From S144-45 sp015494035 (GTDB lineage Bacteria; Pseudomonadota; Gammaproteobacteria; Xanthomonadales; Marinicellaceae), in assembly GCA_027057345.1 (NCBI GenBank), contig JALUIX010000058.1, positions 1-64,000 of the forward strand: a stretch of DNA of 64,000 bases, read 5' to 3'. This document shows positions 17,654 through 26,925 of the stretch, one piece after another. How positions within the stretch are numbered: position 1 is the first letter of the stretch; each line of letters opens with the position of its first letter. A model generated the notes under the pieces. That model searched no databases. It was not told the DNA's origin and saw nothing but the letters and a program-made list of their open reading frames with translations. The position numbers and the translations under genes are program-made.

Positions 17654-19984
17654 ATGCCTTCTTTTTTCTCTCGCCTGATCCTTGCCGCCAGCCTGCTTTC
17701 GCCGCTGGCTCAGGGTGCCAACACCACCTGGCAGGACAAGTTCCGCCAACTGGACGAAGTGCTGCCCACGCCCAACGAACAACGCACCGCCAGTGGCGCA
17801 CCGGCGCACGCCTATTGGCAACAACGCGCCGATTACGTCATTGATGTGACACTGGATGAGAAAAACAAACGCCTCACCGGCTCCGAACTCATCACCTACC
17901 ACAATAATTCACCCGATGCCCTGCCGTACCTATGGGTGCAACTGGATCAGAACCGCTACGCCCATCATTCACGCGGCCTGCTGGCGCAAACCGCGCCGAA
18001 TTTTGACAAATTTCCCTATTCGAACCTGACGGCCTTGCTGACCCTGGAAAAGCACAACGGCGGGGTCCACATCACCGCGGTCAAGGACAACCAGGGCCAG
18101 CCACTGGCACACACCATCAATGGCACCATGATGCGCATTGACCTGCCCCAGGCGCTGAAACCTGGGCACAGCACGCAATTCAGTATTGACTGGTGGTACA
18201 ACGAGCTGGACGCCACCAAAGTGCGGGCGCGCGGCGGCTATGAATGTTTCGAAAAAGACGGCAACTGCATTTTTGAAATTTCGCGCTGGTACCCGCGCAT
18301 GGCCGCATACATGGACGTCACCGGCTGGCAGAACAAACCCTTCCTGGGCAGTGGCGAATTCACCCTCGACATGGGCAACTTTGTGGTCAACATCACAGTG
18401 CCGGAAGACCACGTGGTGGCTGCTACCGGCGTGTTGCAAAACCACGAGGAGGTACTTGACAGCACCCAGCGGCAACGCCTGCAAAAAGCCAGAACCGCCA
18501 AAAAACCGGTGTTTGTGGTCACGCCAAAAGAAGCCCGGCGAAATGAAAAGTCCCGCCCCAAAGGCAACAAAACCTGGCTGTTCAAGGCCGATAATGTGCG
18601 TGATTTTGCCTGGGCCTCCTCACGCAAGTTCATCTGGGACGCGCAAGGTTACCAACAAGGCGATGGCTCGGTTTTGGCCATGAGCTTTTACCCCAACGAG
18701 GCCGAACCCCTGTGGAGCCGCTATTCCACCCCGGCCATCATCCACACCATGAAGGTCTATTCCAAATACACTTTTGATTATCCCTGGCCGGTGGCGCAAT
18801 CGGTCAATGGCCCGGTGGGCGGCATGGAATACCCCATGATCTCCTTCAACGCGCCGCGCCCGGAAGAAGACGGCACCTACTATGGCCAAGCCGGCAAAAA
18901 CAAACCCTGGAAACACAGCAAATACGGCCTGATTTCCGTGATTATCCACGAAGTGGGTCACAACTACTTTCCCATGGCCGTGAATTCCGATGAACGTCAG
19001 TGGACCTGGATGGACGAAGGACTGAACACCTTTCTGCAGTTTCTGGCCGAGCAGGAATGGGAAGAAGACTACCCCAGCCGCCGTGGTGAACCGCGCGATA
19101 TTGTCGACTACATGGTGTCGGACAATCAGGTGCCCATCATGACCAATTCCGAGTCCCTGTTGCAGTTTGGCAATAACGCCTACGCCAAACCGGCCACCGC
19201 CTTGAACATTCTGCGTGAAACCATTCTCGGCCGGGAACTATTCGATTACGCCTTTCGTGAGTACGCCAGGCGCTGGAAATTCAAGCACCCCATGCCGGCG
19301 GATTTTTTCCGCACCATGGAAGACGCCTCGGCCGTGGACCTGGACTGGTTCTGGCGTGGCTGGTTCTATACCACCGATCACGTGGACATTGGCATCAACG
19401 GCGTGCACCTGTACCAGATGGACACAGGCAACCCGGAAATCGACAAGGCCAACCGCAAAAAAGACAAAGCCGAAGAGCCTGTTTCCATCACCACACAGCG
19501 CAACCGAGGCATGCCGCGACTGGTGGACAGCCACCCGGAGCTGAAAGATTTTTATAACGATTTTGATGAAGAATTCGACGTCTTGCCCACAGACATCGAA
19601 GACTACAAGGACAAACTGGACGCCCTGGAACCCGATGAACGCCTGCTGCTGAAAACCCGCCGCAATTTCTACGTGGTGGATTTTGAAAACCACGGTGGGC
19701 TGGTGATGCCCATCATCCTGAAAATCACCTACGACGATGGCAGCAATGAAATCCTGCGCATCCCGGCAGAAATCTGGCGCAAAAACCCCAGGCGCGTTTC
19801 CAAACTGTTGATGACGCCGGAAAACCGCCACATCACGGCGCTGGAAGTGGACCCCTACCTGGAAACCGCGGATGCCAACCTGAACAACAACCGCTGGCCG
19901 GCCAAACTGATCAAGTCCCGTTTCCAGCTCTGGAAAGAAGAAAAACACAAAAACGCCATGCAAAAAAAGCGCGGCGACAAATAG
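17654..19984 (+). CDS. M1-family metallopeptidase (gluzincin aminopeptidase-like), exported
   Basis: 776 residues with a signal peptide (MPSFFSRLILAASLLSPLAQ-GA). The zinc site is complete: His432, Glu433 and His436 in HEVGH and the second Glu455 in WMDEG, exactly 18 residues on. The exopeptidase-type substrate motif appears as VGGMEYPM about 45 residues earlier. The C-terminal third (about 620-776) is a lysine/arginine-rich extension ending KKRGDK. The ATG at 17654 is chosen for the AGGA seven bases upstream and the clean signal peptide. It probably trims peptides in the periplasm, with the divergent POT transporter importing the products; that link is inference. Confidence 0.9.
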   Translation: MPSFFSRLILAASLLSPLAQGANTTWQDKFRQLDEVLPTPNEQRTASGAPAHAYWQQRADYVIDVTLDEKNKRLTGSELITYHNNSPDALPYLWVQLDQNRYAHHSRGLLAQTAPNFDKFPYSNLTALLTLEKHNGGVHITAVKDNQGQPLAHTINGTMMRIDLPQALKPGHSTQFSIDWWYNELDATKVRARGGYECFEKDGNCIFEISRWYPRMAAYMDVTGWQNKPFLGSGEFTLDMGNFVVNITVPEDHVVAATGVLQNHEEVLDSTQRQRLQKARTAKKPVFVVTPKEARRNEKSRPKGNKTWLFKADNVRDFAWASSRKFIWDAQGYQQGDGSVLAMSFYPNEAEPLWSRYSTPAIIHTMKVYSKYTFDYPWPVAQSVNGPVGGMEYPMISFNAPRPEEDGTYYGQAGKNKPWKHSKYGLISVIIHEVGHNYFPMAVNSDERQWTWMDEGLNTFLQFLAEQEWEEDYPSRRGEPRDIVDYMVSDNQVPIMTNSESLLQFGNNAYAKPATALNILRETILGRELFDYAFREYARRWKFKHPMPADFFRTMEDASAVDLDWFWRGWFYTTDHVDIGINGVHLYQMDTGNPEIDKANRKKDKAEEPVSITTQRNRGMPRLVDSHPELKDFYNDFDEEFDVLPTDIEDYKDKLDALEPDERLLLKTRRNFYVVDFENHGGLVMPIILKITYDDGSNEILRIPAEIWRKNPRRVSKLLMTPENRHITALEVDPYLETADANLNNNRWPAKLIKSRFQLWKEEKHKNAMQKKRGDK

Positions 19985-20025
19985 CCATCACTCCCCTGCT
20001 ATCATTCCATCATTCAAGGAAACCC

Positions 20026-20709
20026 ATGCCCGAATACCCAAAGCTCAAAGACAAGGTGGTGCTGGTCACCGGCGCCACCGGCGGCCTGGGTGCCGCGCTG
20101 ACCCTGCGTCTGACGCACAATGGCTGCACCGTCATCGCCTTGGACAAGAACCCCAAGGTGCTGAATGAAATGGCCGACCACGTGCAGGCAGAAACCGGCC
20201 ATGAACCCATCCTCTACCCCATGGACCTGCTGGGTGCCACGCCGGATGACTTTGCTCAGCTGGCACATGCCATTGCGGACAAGCTGCCGTCACTGGACGC
20301 CCTGGTGCACACCGCCGTGGCCTTTTCCGGGCTGACGCCCTTTGAACACTACGAACCCACGCGCTGGCTGAAGGAAATCCAGACCAACCTGAACTCACCG
20401 GCCTTTCTCACCCAGGCCCTGCTGCCAGCGCTGAAAGCCAGCCAGGGCACCGTGGTATTTACCGGCGAAAACCCGCAACTGCCACACAAAGCCTACTGGG
20501 GCGCCTATGGCGCGTCCAAAGCCGCCATTATGGCGCTGGCCGACATGCTGGCTGAAGAGCTGGACAGCAGTGGCGTCACGGTGAAAACCGTGATCCCGCC
20601 GCCCATGCACACGCGCCATCGCGCCAAGGCCTGGCCCGGCGAAGACCCCGCCACCCTGGCCAGCCCCTTGCAAGTGGCCGAAACCTACCTGGAGATTCTT
20701 GGCGGTTGA
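20026..20709 (+). CDS. Short-chain dehydrogenase/reductase, YciK-like
   Basis: 227 residues with a Rossmann opening VVLVTGATGGLGAALTLRL (nucleotide-binding TGxxxGxG at about 14-21) and the active-site pair in YGASK (Tyr and Lys near 164-168). It resembles E. coli YciK in the middle section (WGAYGASKAA). Two usual landmarks are altered: the NNAG strand reads HTAV, and the catalytic-serine position lies in VFTGENPQLP without the normal Ser. Activity is therefore uncertain. AAGGAA precedes the ATG by 6 bases. It follows the M1 peptidase after 41 bases and may share its transcript. Confidence 0.82.
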   Translation: MPEYPKLKDKVVLVTGATGGLGAALTLRLTHNGCTVIALDKNPKVLNEMADHVQAETGHEPILYPMDLLGATPDDFAQLAHAIADKLPSLDALVHTAVAFSGLTPFEHYEPTRWLKEIQTNLNSPAFLTQALLPALKASQGTVVFTGENPQLPHKAYWGAYGASKAAIMALADMLAEELDSSGVTVKTVIPPPMHTRHRAKAWPGEDPATLASPLQVAETYLEILGG

Positions 20710-20809
20710 TTGTGCCAGGATGACCGGGCGTGAATCCTGCATGGACTCACCAGGTCAGTCACAAAAAAGTGCTGACCCACACTTTGGCTTGTCCCAACAG
20801 GAAGACTGG

Positions 20810-21301
20810 CTAATCGTTCGGATAGTCGTTCCGGGCCAGGGATGAGGCCGGGGCCAGCGTGGTGGCCGTCGGCTGGCAGCGGGCAGAAACCACCCCTTTT
20901 TTCCGCAACCGTTGAATAACGGTGCTGGCTAAATCCGCGTGGTACTTTTCGGCTGTTTCTGCCTCGGCCTGGATATCGCACACCAGTTGCGACAATTCCG
21001 CAGACGTCACGTCTTCAAAACGCGCGCGCCCATCAAGCAGGATTGAGGTATCCAGCGCGCCCAGATCACCGATCGCGTTCAGCAAGGCCTTGTTGCGGGC
21101 TGCCTGCAAGCGACCGGCGGCGATCAGGTCATGGATTGCCTTGTTGTGCTTGAGCCGGGCAATGGCCCCATCCTGCGGCCTGAAAGTGTCCCGGGCCAGA
21201 GAATAACCAAAATACGTGCCGGCCAAACCCGCCAGCAACAGCATTACCACCGCGCCAAGGGCAAAAGCAATCCGGTTTTTTCTGTTTATGGGTTTGTTCA
21301 T
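20810..21301 (-). CDS. Membrane-anchored protein of unknown function, paralogue 1
   Basis: 163 residues with one N-terminal membrane segment (about 9-31, IAFALGAVVMLLLAGLAGTYFGY), a short helical hairpin KAIHDLIAAGRLQAARNKAL, and a C-terminal part with two cysteines (LVCDIQAEAE and SARCQPT). No family recognised. The layout matches the next gene (21426-21890): anchor, a helix beginning IHDLI or VHELI, a G-x-L-x-x-A-R motif, then a conserved Cys in LSxLxCxI. The start at 21301 is set by GAGGTG 5 bases upstream; an in-frame start 27 bases earlier lacks this. Probably in the inner membrane with a periplasmic domain. Confidence 0.65.
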   Translation of the reverse strand: MNKPINRKNRIAFALGAVVMLLLAGLAGTYFGYSLARDTFRPQDGAIARLKHNKAIHDLIAAGRLQAARNKALLNAIGDLGALDTSILLDGRARFEDVTSAELSQLVCDIQAEAETAEKYHADLASTVIQRLRKKGVVSARCQPTATTLAPASSLARNDYPND

Positions 21302-21425
21302 GGACACCTCACAATCAACGGTTATCACACATCAATCAGATTATCTTGCCAGGACGGGGTCAACCGGGGTTTTTCCGGGATAAATGGCAAAATGCAAGCA
21401 ATTCTGTTTCCCAAACAGGCCGGTG

Positions 21426-21890
21426 TTATCGCCCCGCAATCTTGGCATCGGCCTGTGCAGGCTCACACAGCACGACGATTTCATCCAGTTGCAACATCTC
21501 ATGCACCACTCGGGCATAATCGGCGATGCGCGGTGCGTCAGATTGCCGCCCCTTGTTGATAATCTCGCAGCTTAATACGGACAACTCAGTGGGAGAAACA
21601 ACGGAAATGGCTGACTTGCCCGAAGGCGTCAGGTTGAGGGCAAAACTCACCCCCTGCAAACTCTGCAGCCCATAATCGAGCGTCTGTTCCCGGGCCTGGG
21701 TAAGCTTGCCCTGCTCAATCAGTTCATGCACCTGATTCCAGTGCCGGGCGTCCACAATCCTCTGATTGACAGGCGCCTTGAACAGATAAGACGACCACAC
21801 CACCCAGGCACCCAGCAAGAATCCGCCCAAGGCCACAACCACCAGGCTTATTCCGGTTAACCATGCGGCTTTCTTCGACATTATTGCCAT
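21426..21890 (-). CDS. Membrane-anchored protein of unknown function, paralogue 2
   Basis: 154 residues, same architecture as its downstream neighbour: N-terminal membrane segment (about 10-33), helix NQVHELIEQGKLTQAREQTL, then ELSVLSCEIINKG and a final cysteine in VVLCEPAQ. Both proteins end with a hydrophilic stretch after the second Cys, so a conserved disulfide is possible. GGAGG lies 9 bases before the ATG at 21890. It precedes paralogue 1 by 124 bases and follows the acyltransferase gene's end. No function can be assigned. Confidence 0.65.
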   Translation of the reverse strand: MAIMSKKAAWLTGISLVVVALGGFLLGAWVVWSSYLFKAPVNQRIVDARHWNQVHELIEQGKLTQAREQTLDYGLQSLQGVSFALNLTPSGKSAISVVSPTELSVLSCEIINKGRQSDAPRIADYARVVHEMLQLDEIVVLCEPAQADAKIAGR

Positions 21891-21955
21891 TGTTCTGTCC
21901 TCCAGTGTGAGTGGTGAGTATGCGCCTGAACCCCTCGTGAGTTCAAAGCGTGGGT

Positions 21956-22954
21956 TCAGGGCGCGGTGTTTTCGTCTTGTGGCTGCAACAATGTATCAGC
22001 CACGTGCCAGAATTGCCACTGGGCCGGATCCTCGGCCAGACGTTGGTTGAGGCTGTCCTGAAACCGCTGCAACAAGGCCTGTCGGCTTTGACCGTGGCCC
22101 CGGCCAGGCCGTAACCGCAACAATCGTTGTCCACTCGCGTAATCAAACGCCACGGAAAACTCCACAAAGTCACGACCATGCCGGGTGATCAAACGCGTGA
22201 AGCCGGCTTCCACCGGATAGCGCCAGCGCGAGTGTCCCATCTTCAGCCTGAAATTCTCCCCGGCTTCATCACTGGCGACTCGACCCGGAGCGTCCGCCAT
22301 TAGCAGGGGGTGATTTTGGCTTTTTAGTAAACGTCGCGTCCCGGCCGCACGGCTTTCTTCGGGCTTTAGTGGCAAGGCATGCCCACCTGATAGGCGGTGA
22401 TACTGTCGCCGTCGCAAACGAATATATAAGGCATTGAGAAGCCCGTATTCGCGCATGGGTAATGGGGCTTCGCGATACAGAATCAATGGCGTGTGCCCTT
22501 GTTCCCGTAAGTGATGAATGCCCAGAAAACCCGCGCCCCAATGATTGCACAGAGCCAGGAAGCCTGAAGAATCCAGCCACTCCCCACCCTCTTCCACCTG
22601 GGTGATGGCACTGGCCTTGGCCGGTCGAAAACGAATCAGCCAGTAGTCTGCCTGATCCAACAATCGCAACATCTTCTGTTTGCAAACAAAATCATCCCGG
22701 GCTTCCGTGCTCAGGGGGCCCAGAAAACGCTCTGCATTCCGCAGGCATGTGGGCATATAACGTCCGTATAACGGCGTTCGTTCCACCACCAACCGAAAAA
22801 GCCGGTAAGCCACCGGCCAGGGCAGCACCACGGCGGTGGCCGGAATCAGAAACAGTTCCAACGCATCGCGCACTTCGCGTTTGACAGCCCGCCAGGATGC
22901 CGTCAAACGGCGTCGCCAACGGGGGCTGTCTTGACCGGGTGGGCTCATGGTCAT
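21956..22954 (-). CDS. LpxL/HtrB-like lysophospholipid acyltransferase
   Basis: 332 residues with an N-terminal hydrophobic stretch (about 35-52, LFLIPATAVVLPWPVAYRL). The motif ALCNHWGAGFLGIHHL (His near 136) resembles the H-x4-acidic/glycine site of LpxL-type lipid A and ornithine-lipid acyltransferases; ADAPG and a later basic stretch fit the same superfamily. The acceptor is unknown. The start overlaps the plsB stop by one base, so expression is coupled to glycerolipid synthesis. I am moderately sure of the superfamily and unsure of the substrate. Confidence 0.6.
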   Translation of the reverse strand: MTMSPPGQDSPRWRRRLTASWRAVKREVRDALELFLIPATAVVLPWPVAYRLFRLVVERTPLYGRYMPTCLRNAERFLGPLSTEARDDFVCKQKMLRLLDQADYWLIRFRPAKASAITQVEEGGEWLDSSGFLALCNHWGAGFLGIHHLREQGHTPLILYREAPLPMREYGLLNALYIRLRRRQYHRLSGGHALPLKPEESRAAGTRRLLKSQNHPLLMADAPGRVASDEAGENFRLKMGHSRWRYPVEAGFTRLITRHGRDFVEFSVAFDYASGQRLLRLRPGRGHGQSRQALLQRFQDSLNQRLAEDPAQWQFWHVADTLLQPQDENTAP

Positions 22955-25527
22955 CAGCGGTCGGTTTTGTGGTTTGATTTTTTGTCGTTTGTTTTGCGCC
23001 CTGAGTGATCGACGGCATCAATCGGTGGTGACGAACTGTTCCCGGACGGGACCTGGTCAGGCTGTTCCAGGGCGGGTTGACTGTTATCGCCGGTGTTGTC
23101 CGCTGAGGCTTTGGGCGGTTGCAGCAGGTACAGCACCGAATGCCGGATGCGCCGGGAAAGAATTTTCTTGGCGCCGGTAAAAATGGGGTCCAGGTTGCGG
23201 GTAAAGGTGATTTTGCCCGCTTCGTCGGTGCGAATGATGTCCTGTGCCTTGAGGTTTCTGATAAACAGCTTGAACAGTGACTTGTCGAAAAAGTCCGGTG
23301 AATTGAACTCATACAGCAACGACAGTTTTTCCGCCGTCTTGTGGCACAGGTTTTCCAGTTCGGCGCTGGTGAGCGTGCCGGAACCGTGAATTTTCAGCAC
23401 AGAGATCACAATAAAAAACCGTTCATAGGTTTGCATCAACCCTTCGGCCAGCACCCGCAGCTTGCCCGCCTGCAGGGAACCGCCCGGATGACGCTCCAGG
23501 GTCCGGCCTGCGGATTTCAACAGGTCCAGCTTGTGTAACAACTTGATGGTCTGACGGCCATAACGAACAAACTCGTCAGCGTCCCACTTCAAAAACAGCT
23601 CGTCCTTGACGAAAGGATAGATGTCCCGCATCAACCGCAACAGCTCGCGCCGGGAAAACTGCCGCTGGTTGACAAAACACATGGCGATAAATGAACTGGC
23701 CGCAAACAGGTGCAGGATGTTGTTGCGGTAATAGGTCAGCAACACGCCCTGGCCGGGCCTGACCCGGATCACATCGCCCAGATCGTGCGCGTGGCGTTCC
23801 AGAAAACCCAGTTTGATGCCACGCTCGATCATTTCCGCCGGGGTTTCTTCCGTGATGGTGACCTTTTCGTCATAGGGCAGTTGCCGCAACAATGCCACAT
23901 ACAGGGCCAGTTGTGCCTGCAAATTGGCCTCATCCGCTGCCCGGTTGGGCGTGGACAACAGCGCCAGGGCCAGCAGGTTGGTGGCATTGACATGTGCCGA
24001 CTGGTTGATTCGGGTCATGATGTCGTGACTGACTTCCGAGACCACGTTTTTGAACCAATCCGGCTTTTCGTTGTGCGCCAGGGTCAGTTTTTTCCAGCCG
24101 GGTTTATGCTTGTCCAGGTAGGCATCCAGGTCAATGGATTGGCCGAAATTGACCGTCAACCTGCCGTATTCGTCCTTCAGCACCTTGCGTGCTTTTAACA
24201 AGCCGCCGAGGGTTTCCCGTTGCTTGCCCTTGCCGCCGAGTTCCTGCGAATAGGATGCGCCTTCCATGAGCTTTTCGTAGTTCAGGTGAATCGGCTGAAA
24301 CATCAGCGGCTTGCTGCGATCGTTGATGTAACTGCGCACTGTCATGGCCAACATGCCGGCCTTGGGATGCAGCAGCCGCCCGGTGCGGCTGCGGGTGCCT
24401 TCGATAAAATACTCGATGGACACCCCGCGGGCCAGCAAGGCACTGAGGTATTCGGAAAAAATGGTCGCATACAAGGCGGAGTTGAATGAACGGCGCAGGA
24501 AAAACGCCCCGCCACGACGCAATAAACTACCCACCAGTGGCAAGTTCAGGTTAACGCCAGCGGCAATGTGCGGCGGCACCAGCCCGCGTTTGTACAGGGC
24601 GTAGGAAAGAATCAGATAATCAATGTGGCTGCGGTGACAAGGCGTGTAAATGACCTCATAGTCCGGCGCCTGAGCGCGGAATTCTTCAAAATGATTCAAG
24701 CGGATGCCGTCATACACCTTGTTCCAGAACCAGGTAAAAAACAGGTGCAACAGGCGGATCACCGAGTAGGAATAGTCCGCGGCAATTTCCCGAATAATCT
24801 TATTGGCCTCGGCATAGGCTTTTTCTTCACTGATGCCCTTGCGCCGGGCATAGTTTCTGATTTCTTCCCGCACCACGGGCCGGTTGAGGATGGTGCGGGC
24901 CACCGTGCGCCGGTGCGAAAGATCCGGCCCCACCACCGAGGTGCGAAGCCGGTAAAAGTGCACCCGCAACACCCGGGAAATCTTGCGTGCCAGTTTTTCT
25001 GTGGCCTCTGAATCGGTCAGGGTTTTATCCAGCACGATTGGTTTGCTGAACCGGATCAGGGTGTGTTTGCCATGCACCAGCAAGGACATGAAGCGACGAA
25101 AACGGCTGGTGATGCCCCATTGCTCGGAAAAAAGGATCTTGAAAACGCCGCTTTCCTTTTGCGGTGCCCGGCCCAGAAACACCGATACCGGCACCAGCTG
25201 CACTTTCAGCCCGGGGTTTTCACCGACGCGTTGCAACAGGCCCTTGAGATTTTCCTCGAAAGTTCGGTACTCCGGCCGCCGGTTCCACAGCCCTTTCAAG
25301 CGCCGGTTGGCCATGATCGGCGGCACGCCCTTGAGTTGTTCATCAAAGCGGTCATAGGGCAGGCCACGCGCGGGCAGCTCTTTTTTGAGGATGGTGCGGG
25401 AGATGGACGAGTCTGTGTCCAGCACATAAACCACCGGCAAGGCCGGGTCAATCCCCAGTTCGCTGAAGTCTTCCGGAGCCTGGCTGGCTTTCACCCGCCA
25501 GTAAAACAAACGCGTCAATAAGGACAT
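22954..25527 (-). CDS. plsB: Glycerol-3-phosphate 1-O-acyltransferase PlsB
   Basis: First step of phospholipid synthesis: acylates the sn-1 position of glycerol-3-phosphate at the inner membrane. The 857 residues contain the acyltransferase box I HRSHIDYL (near 305), box II GGAFFLRRSF, box III FIEGTRSRTGR and box IV (PIHLNYEKL) in order. Length is near E. coli PlsB (807) with an extra hydrophilic C-terminal tail (about 815-857) rich in Ser, Asp and Lys. It heads a two-gene unit with the LpxL-like acyltransferase. A fold-back repeat ends upstream, at 25586, 59 bases before the start codon, so it may lie in the promoter or leader. Confidence 0.95.
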   Translation of the reverse strand: MSLLTRLFYWRVKASQAPEDFSELGIDPALPVVYVLDTDSSISRTILKKELPARGLPYDRFDEQLKGVPPIMANRRLKGLWNRRPEYRTFEENLKGLLQRVGENPGLKVQLVPVSVFLGRAPQKESGVFKILFSEQWGITSRFRRFMSLLVHGKHTLIRFSKPIVLDKTLTDSEATEKLARKISRVLRVHFYRLRTSVVGPDLSHRRTVARTILNRPVVREEIRNYARRKGISEEKAYAEANKIIREIAADYSYSVIRLLHLFFTWFWNKVYDGIRLNHFEEFRAQAPDYEVIYTPCHRSHIDYLILSYALYKRGLVPPHIAAGVNLNLPLVGSLLRRGGAFFLRRSFNSALYATIFSEYLSALLARGVSIEYFIEGTRSRTGRLLHPKAGMLAMTVRSYINDRSKPLMFQPIHLNYEKLMEGASYSQELGGKGKQRETLGGLLKARKVLKDEYGRLTVNFGQSIDLDAYLDKHKPGWKKLTLAHNEKPDWFKNVVSEVSHDIMTRINQSAHVNATNLLALALLSTPNRAADEANLQAQLALYVALLRQLPYDEKVTITEETPAEMIERGIKLGFLERHAHDLGDVIRVRPGQGVLLTYYRNNILHLFAASSFIAMCFVNQRQFSRRELLRLMRDIYPFVKDELFLKWDADEFVRYGRQTIKLLHKLDLLKSAGRTLERHPGGSLQAGKLRVLAEGLMQTYERFFIVISVLKIHGSGTLTSAELENLCHKTAEKLSLLYEFNSPDFFDKSLFKLFIRNLKAQDIIRTDEAGKITFTRNLDPIFTGAKKILSRRIRHSVLYLLQPPKASADNTGDNSQPALEQPDQVPSGNSSSPPIDAVDHSGRKTNDKKSNHKTDR

Positions 25528-25585
25528 GGGTTTCCCGTGAATATCCAGGGCCTGGCGGCGGATCCAGCCTGGCCATAATCATTAG

Positions 25586-25746
25586 GGAAGCTCTGATTGA
25601 ATCTGGCGCGAGCAGATTGTAATGAAAAATTGTTCAGTTCAAGGCGCAAATCGCACGCAATAGCAAGGCTATTGTGAAGGTTTGCAACGCAGAAATGGAC
25701 GATTTTACGCTGCAAGATGCCGTGTCACGATTCGATCAGAGCTTCC
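25586..25746. repeat. Fold-back repeat copy 3 (type A, perfect target duplication)
   Basis: 161 bp, ends GGAAGCTCTGATTGAATC / GATTCGATCAGAGCTTCC, central hairpin CAATAGCAAGGCTATTG. Flanked on both sides by TTAG (25582-25585 and 25747-25750), the clearest evidence that the unit moved by transposition. It lies downstream of the lipoprotein terminator and upstream of plsB. Confidence 0.93.
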
Positions 25747-25754
25747 TTAGAGAC

Positions 25755-25787
25755 AAAAAAGCCGGAAAGGTTTATGCGCTTTCCGGC
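25755..25787 (-). terminator. Terminator of the lipoprotein gene
   Basis: Read on the minus strand: stem of GCCGGAAAG and CTTTCCGGC (25761-25769 / 25779-25787), 9-base loop, then a run of T (complement of AAAAAA at 25755-25760). It starts 23 bases after the stop of the 25810-26700 gene. Confidence 0.9.
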
Positions 25788-25809
25788 CGGTAAAGGTGTT
25801 TTTGTTTTC

Positions 25810-26700
25810 TCAGGGTTGTGTGTTTGGCTGGCTTTCCGGCTGTGGTGGCACCGGTGGCTTACCTGGCATGGGCGCAGGCGCCGGAATCCAGCGGCCATTC
25901 TTTTTGACCATTTTCATCTTCTGCTCCAGCGGTTTGCCCAGGAATTTGAAAGCCACCACCATGTCGGCCATGTCACCGTTTTGCTTGACGTCCTTGATTT
26001 TGACGCTGTCCATCATGCCATCCATGTCAATGCCGTAAACCTTCAGGGCCTGTTTGCTGCCACCCAGCACCTTGCCTCCTGTGGCCAAGGCATCATCAAA
26101 GGAGAGCTTTTCCACGTCATCCAGGGATTTAATGCCCAAATCACGGGCCGTGCCAACAATCACCGCCACGGCCTGACGGGCCTTTTCGGGGTTGCCCAGG
26201 TCGGCATTTTTGGCCCAGTCCACCACGGCCAGCGCCACGGCTTTGGCACTTTCCTTTTGGTCATCAGGAATGGGCGCCTGGCTGATTTTCTGGTTAATCA
26301 TGTCTTCATTGGCCATCATCAACATCATCGGCAGCATGGCCTGCACCTGTTGCAATTGCGGCTCCACCATGGCCATGATGCGCTCCTCGGCATCAGGGCT
26401 GGTCAGCATTTGCATAGTGGCAGCAAACTGTGCCTTGTCAGCTTCGCTGAATGTGGTTTTTTTCTTGGCCCATTCGGCCTTGGCCTGTTCGTATTCTTCT
26501 GGCGTCATATTGGCCTGCAGCAAGGCTTTCAGGTCGTTGTTTTTCATGGCATTCAGGTTGGCCATGAAGGCGCCTTGAGGCGTGCTGGTGTCCATGGCGG
26601 CCAGCTTTTTGGCGGATCCGTTCTGGTTTTCGCCGGACTTGTCGCCACAGGCAGCCAGTAACAGGGCCACCAGGGCCAGGCTTAAAAGTTTCTTTAACAT
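25810..26700 (-). CDS. Lipoprotein of unknown function
   Basis: 296 residues. A lipoprotein signal (MLKKLLSLALVALLLAAC-GD) gives Cys18 as the lipidated residue; Asp at +2 would favour retention at the inner membrane under the E. coli sorting rule. The body is helical and methionine-rich (for example MLPMMLMMANEDMINQ), followed by a beta-like C-terminal domain (MADMVVAFKFLGKPLEQKMKMVKKNGRW) and a proline-rich tail. It resembles DUF-type lipoproteins with a nuclear-transport-factor-like end, but I cannot name a family. GGAG 7 bases before 26700 favours this start over one 12 bases upstream. Own terminator downstream. Confidence 0.75.
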   Translation of the reverse strand: MLKKLLSLALVALLLAACGDKSGENQNGSAKKLAAMDTSTPQGAFMANLNAMKNNDLKALLQANMTPEEYEQAKAEWAKKKTTFSEADKAQFAATMQMLTSPDAEERIMAMVEPQLQQVQAMLPMMLMMANEDMINQKISQAPIPDDQKESAKAVALAVVDWAKNADLGNPEKARQAVAVIVGTARDLGIKSLDDVEKLSFDDALATGGKVLGGSKQALKVYGIDMDGMMDSVKIKDVKQNGDMADMVVAFKFLGKPLEQKMKMVKKNGRWIPAPAPMPGKPPVPPQPESQPNTQP

Positions 26701-26925
26701 GTTCTGCTCCATCCGTTTCGGCTCGGTTTTTGGTTGTCTTCAGGTGAATGATTCTGCGGGTGAACGACCGCTGCGTAGTGCCCTATGCACAAGCTGACCA
26801 GCGACCTCACCAGCACCTGCCGGTGAATGCCCCCCGCCTGCCATTATAAGCCATGCTTACCAGGCTGCCGTAAAATCTTGTTTCCAGCGCTCTACACAAG
26901 GACAATCACCGGATCACCCGCTGGC

